NCBI GenBank assembly: GCA_021795795.1 | Contig: JAJYPA010000106.1 | Coordinates: 1-19,083, forward strand | Source of the DNA: Pseudomonadota bacterium | GTDB lineage: Bacteria; Pseudomonadota; Gammaproteobacteria; Halothiobacillales; Halothiobacillaceae | DNA length: 19,083 nucleotides | Direction: 5' to 3' | Part shown: piece after piece, positions 15,220 through 19,083 of the stretch | Layout of the letters: the number at the start of each line of letters is the position of its first letter | How positions within the stretch are numbered: position 1 is the first letter of the stretch | Made by a program: the position numbers and the translations under genes | Notes under the pieces: model-generated | The model's input: only the letters and a program-made list of their open reading frames with translations | Database searches by the model: none | What the model was told of the DNA's origin: nothing

Positions 15220-15707
15220 TGGGAACCCTCGGCGGCTTCCAGGGCGTCAGATATGCGTTCCACCGCCAGCGCCAGCCGGTCGCGATCCTCCGAGGCCAGC
15301 GTTTCGCCTGATCGGACGGCCTCCGCGATCAGCCGGGCCACGGTGGCTTCATGCGCGATCCCGGCCAGTGCATCCCTGGGGCTAAACGGACGGCGGCGCA
15401 TGGGTCCGGTGTTCGTTACTGTGTAACGGTCGCCGGGGAACAGGTCGGCCAGGCTCAAGCCCAGAGCGTTGACGATCTCGTCGGCCCCGCACCCGGTCCA
15501 GCATTTCAGCAGCACTTTGCCGTCGGCCTCCCGGATGGAAAGGCTTGGGCGCTTGTCGTCGTGGGCGGGACAGAGGGCAATCCACTTGCCGGGGCCGGTG
15601 CGCCTTACGCGCTCCAGACGGTGCAAGATCCGGTCGATAGGGCTATCATGAGAGCGTGCGTTGTCGTATGCCGCCCCCCCAGCCGGGCGGCCTTTTTGTA
15701 TCTGCAT
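15216..15707 (-). CDS. CHC2 zinc-finger primase-like protein
   Basis: The protein has 163 residues from the ATG at 15707. The zinc ribbon is WIALCPAHDDKRPSLSI ... VLLKCWTGCGADEIV: Cys46, His49, Cys69 and Cys73 are the four ligands of the CHC2 fold of DnaG-type primases. ALGLSLADLFP follows as in satellite primases. There is no Toprim catalytic domain, so this is the DNA-binding half; the downstream DUF3987 protein may supply the enzymatic part. The frame is open upstream to 15749, but that start lies inside alpA. The ATG at 15707 is two bases after the alpA stop and has GGAGGG seven bases upstream. The stop overlaps the DUF3987 start by four bases. Confidence 0.75.
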   Translation of the reverse strand: MQIQKGRPAGGAAYDNARSHDSPIDRILHRLERVRRTGPGKWIALCPAHDDKRPSLSIREADGKVLLKCWTGCGADEIVNALGLSLADLFPGDRYTVTNTGPMRRRPFSPRDALAGIAHEATVARLIAEAVRSGETLASEDRDRLALAVERISDALEAAEGSQ

Positions 15708-15709
15708 GG

Positions 15710-15973
15710 TCAGCCCTCCGCCGCGCCGGTGCGGCGTTTGGCAATCCATGCGGCAAGGTCAACTACGCGGTAACGGACTAACCGACCAACTTTGACATAC
15801 GGCAATGCGTAGCGGCCAGTCGTCCTCCAATTTGTCAAGGTCGAGACTTTGACGCCCAACACATCGGCGGTGCGCTTTTCGTCAATCTGCGCCGGGATAG
15901 ATTCGGGAGGATAGCCAAGTGTGCGGCCAATCTCGGCGACAATCGGGGCTATTGACTCGGTATTGCTCTGCAT
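15710..15973 (-). CDS. AlpA/excisionase-like helix-turn-helix regulator
   Basis: The protein has 87 residues from the ATG at 15973. The C-terminal 55 residues, DEKRTADVLGVKVSTLTNWR then LPYVKVGRLVRYRVVDLAAWI, are the winged helix-turn-helix of AlpA/excisionase proteins of the MerR-like fold. These bind DNA to control integrase and replication genes of P4-like elements. A longer frame reaches 16120, but the added residues run through the repeats and into IS66 remnant sequence. GAGG eight bases before 15973 supports the short form. It is the first gene of the replication operon; the ATGCC repeats upstream may be its own binding sites. Confidence 0.75.
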   Translation of the reverse strand: MQSNTESIAPIVAEIGRTLGYPPESIPAQIDEKRTADVLGVKVSTLTNWRTTGRYALPYVKVGRLVRYRVVDLAAWIAKRRTGAAEG

Positions 15974-16041
15974 GGTGGTTGCCTCACATTTAGCGATAAC
16001 GTCAGGCGACGATGCGTTATTTTTTTCTGGGAATCCGGCAA

Positions 16042-16084
16042 ATGCCAAATGCCGAAGGCACCGGAAAATCAAATGCCAGATGCC
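16042..16084. repeat. Two pairs of 7-bp-spaced ATGCC repeats upstream of alpA
   Basis: ATGCC occurs at 16042, 16049, 16073 and 16080: two tandem pairs with 7-bp periods, the pairs 31 bp apart. On the minus strand they read GGCATCT/GGCATTT. They lie 70-110 bp before the alpA-like start, in the expected promoter region, so they may be operator or iteron sites. Confidence 0.4.
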
Positions 16085-16104
16085 AGATCCTGGAAGTGGG
16101 CTGC

Positions 16105-16989
16105 GACCGCCTGTTTTCATAGGGGAAGCAGATCTCTTGGCGATCTCCCAAGACGGGCCAAAAGTATCCCTGGTGCATCTTGCCCTTGCCGGTCAGGCCC
16201 GCCTTGATGAGGGTCTCGTCCATGGTCAGCACTCGGGATTGGCGAATGCTCTAGAACTGAGCGGCATAGATGGGTGACAGGAGCAGGATGGACTGCTGCA
16301 CGAGATCGGTAAGCCAGGAGCGACTCACCCGCAGCTCCTGCGCCACCATCCGCTGGTGTTGCCGATACAGGGGTAAATGGTACTGGAACTTGTCCAACAG
16401 GACCCCGGCCAGCAGGCTGACAACGGCCCGGCTGCCCTCCAGGACACCCATCGGTGCCGGAGCCGTGTGGAGGGTCTCCGACTCGCGCAGCTTGGCCACG
16501 GGCCGCTCGTATTTGAGGATTACATAGCTGCCGGGCCGCTGGGCAAAGTGGTAGCTGACCTTGGTATCGATGAGCTCATAAGCGCTGGGATCGAGCCCTT
16601 CGGTCTCGGGGGCAGGGAGGATGATGTTCTCGACGGGTACGGCTCTCGTCGAAGAAGGGCATGCTCTCAGCTCGGTTTTCGGGCCGTTTGGGAGCCGCCC
16701 GGGTATGGGCGGCGACGGTACGAAGGGGAGCTTGTGGCGCTTCGGTCGAAGAAAAATCCTGACCGAGGCTCAGCTGCTCCACCGGGGGTGGTGGGACCCG
16801 CCGTTCGCTTTTCTGGCCGAAGAGTTGGCGGCGGAACCAGTCCAGTTGCTGTTGGAGGCCCTGGAATTTCGCTTCGAATTCCTCCTGGATCGCGGCATTG
16901 AGCACCATCTGCAGATGCCAAGCAGCGAGGGCTTCGGGATAGGTTCTGGGGACCTGGATTTCTGCCGTTTCTAACGTAGAAACATACCA
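16105..16989 (-). pseudogene. tnpC: IS66 transposase TnpC, frameshifted and truncated
   Basis: The N-terminal part reads QLDWFRRQLFGQKSERR, the zinc/coiled-coil entry of IS66 TnpC. Near 16650 the frame shifts from PFFDES to RAVPVENIILPAPETEG. The reading continues through YHFAQRPGSYVILKYERP and RQHQRMVAQELRVSRSWL to an in-frame TAG at 16251-16253, likely CAG originally. After it, VLTMDETLIKAG with the first catalytic Asp and GKGKMHQGYFWPV continue in frame until the homology ends near 16105. The rest of the DDE domain is missing. No proper ATG is seen in the main frame at the 5' end; the ATG at 16990 is in another frame. Three lesions make this clearly non-functional. Confidence 0.8.
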
Positions 16990-17355
16990 TTACCTCGGTA
17001 TTTCGGCAAGGTTTTCCGCCACATGGCGGTGGTATCGGCGACGCTGCCGCCCCACCTCGATACCTTCCAGCAAGAGCTTCATGCGCGTCCAATCCAACTC
17101 GGGCGCTGGTGGCTTGTGCCAATCCCAGAAGCGCCCACGCTCGAGGCGCTTGGCCCAGAGGCTATAACCGGTCCGGTCCCAGTACAACACCCGGATCTGG
17201 GTGGCTCGGCGATTGACGAAGACGAAGCAATGCCCCGACAAGGGGTCCTGGGCCAGGGGGTTCCGAACCATGGCCGAGAGCCCGTCGAAGGACTTGCGCA
17301 TGTCCACCGGGTCCCGGCAGAGAAAGACCCGGATCTGGCCCTCTGGAAAGAACAT
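16990..17355 (-). CDS. tnpB: IS66 accessory protein TnpB (OrfB)
   Basis: The 121 residues contain the hallmark sequence of IS66 TnpB: RDPVDMRKSFDGLSAMV, DPLSGHCFVFVNRR, IRVLYWDRTGYSLWAKRLERG and FWDW. The length is normal for the family and no lesions are seen. It starts one base after the tnpA stop. The protein is needed for IS66 transposition together with TnpA and TnpC; its biochemical role is not settled. This is not the RNA-guided TnpB of IS200/IS605 elements, despite the shared name. Confidence 0.9.
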   Translation of the reverse strand: MFFPEGQIRVFLCRDPVDMRKSFDGLSAMVRNPLAQDPLSGHCFVFVNRRATQIRVLYWDRTGYSLWAKRLERGRFWDWHKPPAPELDWTRMKLLLEGIEVGRQRRRYHRHVAENLAEIPR

Positions 17356-17356
17356 C

Positions 17357-17680
17357 TCAGCCCCGGCGAATGGACAGGGTGCAACCGCCTCCCAAGTCCA
17401 GGCGGATCTCTAAAGGCGGGGATTCCCGTGCGGCTACCGACATCCCCAAGTCGAACTCCACGAAGGCCGGCGCCCTCCCGGCATCGGGATCCACCTCACT
17501 CGGAGGATTCTCTATCCCCACCGCACCTGGGCGCCGCCGCCAGTAGTAGTACTGCGAAAGGGCCAATCCCCGCTCGGCGCAGAAACGGCGAACCGACAGC
17601 CCGCTGCTGTTCTGCGCGTCCAACACCGCCTGCCAGTACGCCGCCTTGTCGACACCGCCTTCTCCACTTCCCAGGTCCAT
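17357..17680 (-). CDS. tnpA: IS66 accessory protein TnpA (OrfA)
   Basis: The 107 residues from the ATG at 17680 are of the IS66 OrfA type. KAAYWQAVLDAQNSSGLS and VRRFCAERGLALSQYYYWRRR form a helix-turn-helix-like DNA-binding domain. The C-terminal half includes the typical PPLEIRLDLGGGCTLSIRRG. A TTG at 17698 would add six residues, but GGAG seven bases before 17680 favours the ATG. It is immediately followed by tnpB. It matches the start of the partial copy at the left edge (KAAYW), showing at least two IS66 insertions in the region. Confidence 0.85.
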   Translation of the reverse strand: MDLGSGEGGVDKAAYWQAVLDAQNSSGLSVRRFCAERGLALSQYYYWRRRPGAVGIENPPSEVDPDAGRAPAFVEFDLGMSVAARESPPLEIRLDLGGGCTLSIRRG

Positions 17681-17814
17681 GATCTTGCTCCATGACAAAT
17701 CGTTGGAGCTAGTAGCTTGGCCAAAGGCCTAACCAAAGAACAGGCGCTGCGTGGCGATCGCTTGCTGCGCACGCTGGGATCTGTGCGGGGGGGGGCGGCC
17801 AGTAATGGACGTCG

Positions 17815-18435
17815 CTACCGTAATTCAAGGGATTCACCATATATCACGCGCGCCAAGTTATAGAGATCTTCTAACTCCATGATATCTCGCGCTTTCGGTG
17901 ATGGTACAATGAGTACTACTTTGGCCTTTTCATCGCCAAATTCGATTGGTACGTGAGCTAACATGAAAATCTCTTGCTCTGTGGCGCTAAGATTTGACCA
18001 TTCTTCGCTGCTTAACGATTCGCCGATTTCGAGGCAAGGACCGTTCCAATCACCGCGATCGATTTTCCACCGCGGGGTTTGCTTAGGCTCCAGCGAGGTG
18101 GGCGCTAGCGTATTTTGTACTAGCTGCTCGTCTTGCGGAACTAGCATCTTAATCGGTCCAGAATTGAAGTTTTCCTGCAAAGACGCCGCGCTTTTGGAAA
18201 CGCCTTTTTCCGAGTCGGCAGGTTTCGTTGGATGGTCGACATTCTGATCCTCTCGCGCTGCGTCTGAGCAGGTCTCTGGCGCATATAAGTTCAGCGAGAT
18301 TTGCTCCGGTATATTGTGCTGAATAGCATAGAGCAAAATCGCTTTGATTAGCATCGAACGCTTGCCTGAGCGGATTCGCGTGAGCCAGTCATTCAGTAAC
18401 TCGTCCTGCGATTGCGTAACGATCATGACTCTCAT
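17815..18435 (-). CDS. Unknown protein, C-terminus probably cut by IS66
   Basis: The 206 residues are of no family I recognise. The N-terminal about 45 residues (SQDELLNDWLTRIRSGKRSMLIKAILLYAI) look like the strand-helix-helix part of a ribbon-helix-helix DNA-binding domain, as in small plasmid partition or CopG-like proteins. This is a suggestion only. A polar, probably disordered middle (50-105) follows, then a folded-looking C-terminal region (GDWNGPCLEIGESLSSEEW, AKVVLIVPSPKARDIMELEDLYN). The start ATG has GAGGTG six to seven bases upstream. The last codons run into the IS66 end: the stop TAG and one base of the codon before it come from GTAG of the terminal repeat. The natural protein was probably longer. 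Confidence 0.5.
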   Translation of the reverse strand: MRVMIVTQSQDELLNDWLTRIRSGKRSMLIKAILLYAIQHNIPEQISLNLYAPETCSDAAREDQNVDHPTKPADSEKGVSKSAASLQENFNSGPIKMLVPQDEQLVQNTLAPTSLEPKQTPRWKIDRGDWNGPCLEIGESLSSEEWSNLSATEQEIFMLAHVPIEFGDEKAKVVLIVPSPKARDIMELEDLYNLARVIYGESLELR

Positions 18436-18658
18436 TGTTCACCTCATGAATGCACCATGAAAACACAAAAACATTCTCTAGTAACATTCTGGCAATGGTA
18501 TCAGAAAAAATTTAATTTACAACATATTTTATTAAATGAAACGGGCATGCTTTATTTGGCGTGTATCTTTTCTGCTCAGGACAATCATTCATTTCATGGC
18601 GCATTGCTACCGAATGTTTATCAAAGTTCACCAATGGTTATAAAGCTTTACTAAAATC
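18436..18658. other. AT-rich gap upstream of the unknown gene
   Basis: The 223 bp are strongly AT-rich, with no credible gene. The part nearest the unknown gene should hold its minus-strand promoter, but no hexamer pair with good spacing stands out. The far end, near CTAAAATC, is the flank of the ISL3-type element, consistent with the AT-rich target preference of that family. Confidence 0.35.
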
Positions 18659-19083
18659 GGTTCCTCGCTGTTCCAAGTGGACAACCTGAGATCCAATTTG
18701 CCCGGGATGAGGTAGGCCATGGCGATGAAGTTCTAGTGGGTGTGATAACCTCGGGCTTTCGCCTTGGCGGATTGGAGGAGGCTGTTGAAGCCTTCCAGGA
18801 TACCGTTGGTGATCTGGCTCTCGAACCAGCGGAGCACGCCATCCCAATGGTTCATGAGGGGATAGACGACCTTGACCAGGGGCGGTAATCCGCTGGCTTT
18901 GCCGTTATCCATCCAAGCCTTCAGCAGCGTTGCGCCTTGATGGCGGTTTTGGAGTGTGAAGATCTGGAAGGTCAGGCGGTACTGATGAGAGCGGTCAGTG
19001 ATAGTGATGGAGTTGGGAGCCTTTTTGGTCACGTAGCGTGAGGGGCGGTAGTCATGGCCCATCGTTTATTGTGATCATTATAA
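18659..19083 (-). mobile_element. End of an ISL3-type insertion sequence, runs off the window
   Basis: A terminal-repeat-like sequence GGTTCCTCGCTGTTCCAAG starts at 18659, exactly where the transposase reading frame should end (KLDLRLST). The transposase remnant lies just inside. Only one end is in the window, so the repeat cannot be checked against its partner. Confidence 0.5.
18661..19062 (-). pseudogene. ISL3-family transposase, C-terminal remnant with internal stop
   Basis: Sequence from about residue 30 is the C-terminal part of an ISL3 DDE transposase: SGLPPLVKVVYPLMNHWDGV, LRWFESQITNGILEGFNSLL and QSAKAKARGYHTH. An in-frame TAG at 18733-18735 then interrupts it, but the frame continues with the family's NFIAMAYLIPGKLDLRLST. 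The first 30 residues (MGHDYRPSRYVTKKAPNS) do not resemble the usual preceding segment, and the N-terminal zinc-finger and HTH domains are not visible before the window ends. The copy is therefore decayed, with one stop and probably an internal deletion. Confidence 0.75.

Larger units (their letters stand above)
13627..16100 (-). mobile_element. Replication block of a satellite-like integrative element, no integrase
   Basis: Three adjacent minus-strand genes with coupled starts form a typical control-primase-helicase module: an AlpA-like regulator, a CHC2 zinc-finger protein and a DUF3987 protein. Short repeats sit at both ends. The right end abuts a truncated IS66 element, and the integrase usually found beside alpA is absent, so it may have been lost in that rearrangement. 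The defence-like cassette at 8314-13480 follows in the same orientation, where cargo is often carried. No att repeats could be identified. Confidence 0.5.
16105..17818 (-). mobile_element. Truncated IS66-family insertion sequence
   Basis: The three-gene order tnpA-tnpB-tnpC on the minus strand is the IS66 plan. The right end is placed at 17818, where the minus strand begins GTAGCGACGTCC; IS66 ends commonly begin with GTA. The left end is lost: tnpC stops matching at about 16105 and the satellite sequence begins. A run of nine G at about 17787-17795 is a place where assembly errors are likely. It no longer encodes a working transposase, because tnpC is broken. Confidence 0.75.

Noticed and set aside
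16990..17355. Reading this TnpB as an RNA-guided nuclease.
   Set aside because: It is the 121-residue IS66 OrfB, unrelated to the roughly 400-residue IS200/IS605 TnpB; no RuvC motifs are present.

Overview
The window is an accessory (defence and mobile-element) region of a bacterial chromosome or plasmid. Almost all recognisable genes lie on the minus strand. The moderately high GC of most genes, the IS66 and ISL3 remnants, and an AlpA / CHC2-primase / DUF3987 block fit a proteobacterium. An acidophilic Acidithiobacillus-like host is possible, but this is a weak inference because no housekeeping marker is present.

Layout, left to right. (1) 1-223: the end of an IS66-type element (start of tnpA, running off the window) and a short plus-strand gene fragment. 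(2) 300-4057: an AT-richer two-gene reverse-transcriptase operon, read as a DRT type 3 antiphage system (drt3a, then drt3b, overlapping). The non-coding stretch after drt3b carries a same-strand (AC)4 tract inside a hand-foldable nested structure, which I interpret as the DRT3 ncRNA with its ACACAC template. A 14-bp hairpin at 308-344 probably ends the transcript. (3) 4399-8126: an SbcD/SbcC-like nuclease-ATPase pair. (4) 8314-13480: a tight four-gene minus-strand cassette. In transcription order it holds a truncated DEAD/DEAH helicase with a damaged Walker A motif, a DUF4209-like HEPN protein, a small HEPN-like protein, and a DUF262/HNH protein of the GmrSD/SspE type. (5) 13627-16100: the replication block of a satellite-like element (AlpA-type regulator, CHC2 zinc-finger primase, DUF3987 helicase-like protein with DNA repeats in its 3' end). 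No integrase is visible. (6) 16105-17818: a decayed IS66 element with intact tnpA and tnpB but broken tnpC. (7) 17815-18435: an unknown gene, apparently cut at its 3' end by the IS66 insertion. (8) 18659-19083: the end of a decayed ISL3-type element.

How the parts fit together: the satellite block and IS elements look like the vehicles and scars of transfer, while DRT3 and the HEPN/DUF262 cassette are the cargo. DRT3 looks complete: two reverse transcriptases with catalytic YVDD motifs plus an ncRNA template. The four-gene cassette has lost its helicase but keeps three intact genes in operon spacing. It is the best candidate for an undescribed or remodelled system. All functional statements rest on motif recognition by eye; no database search was possible.
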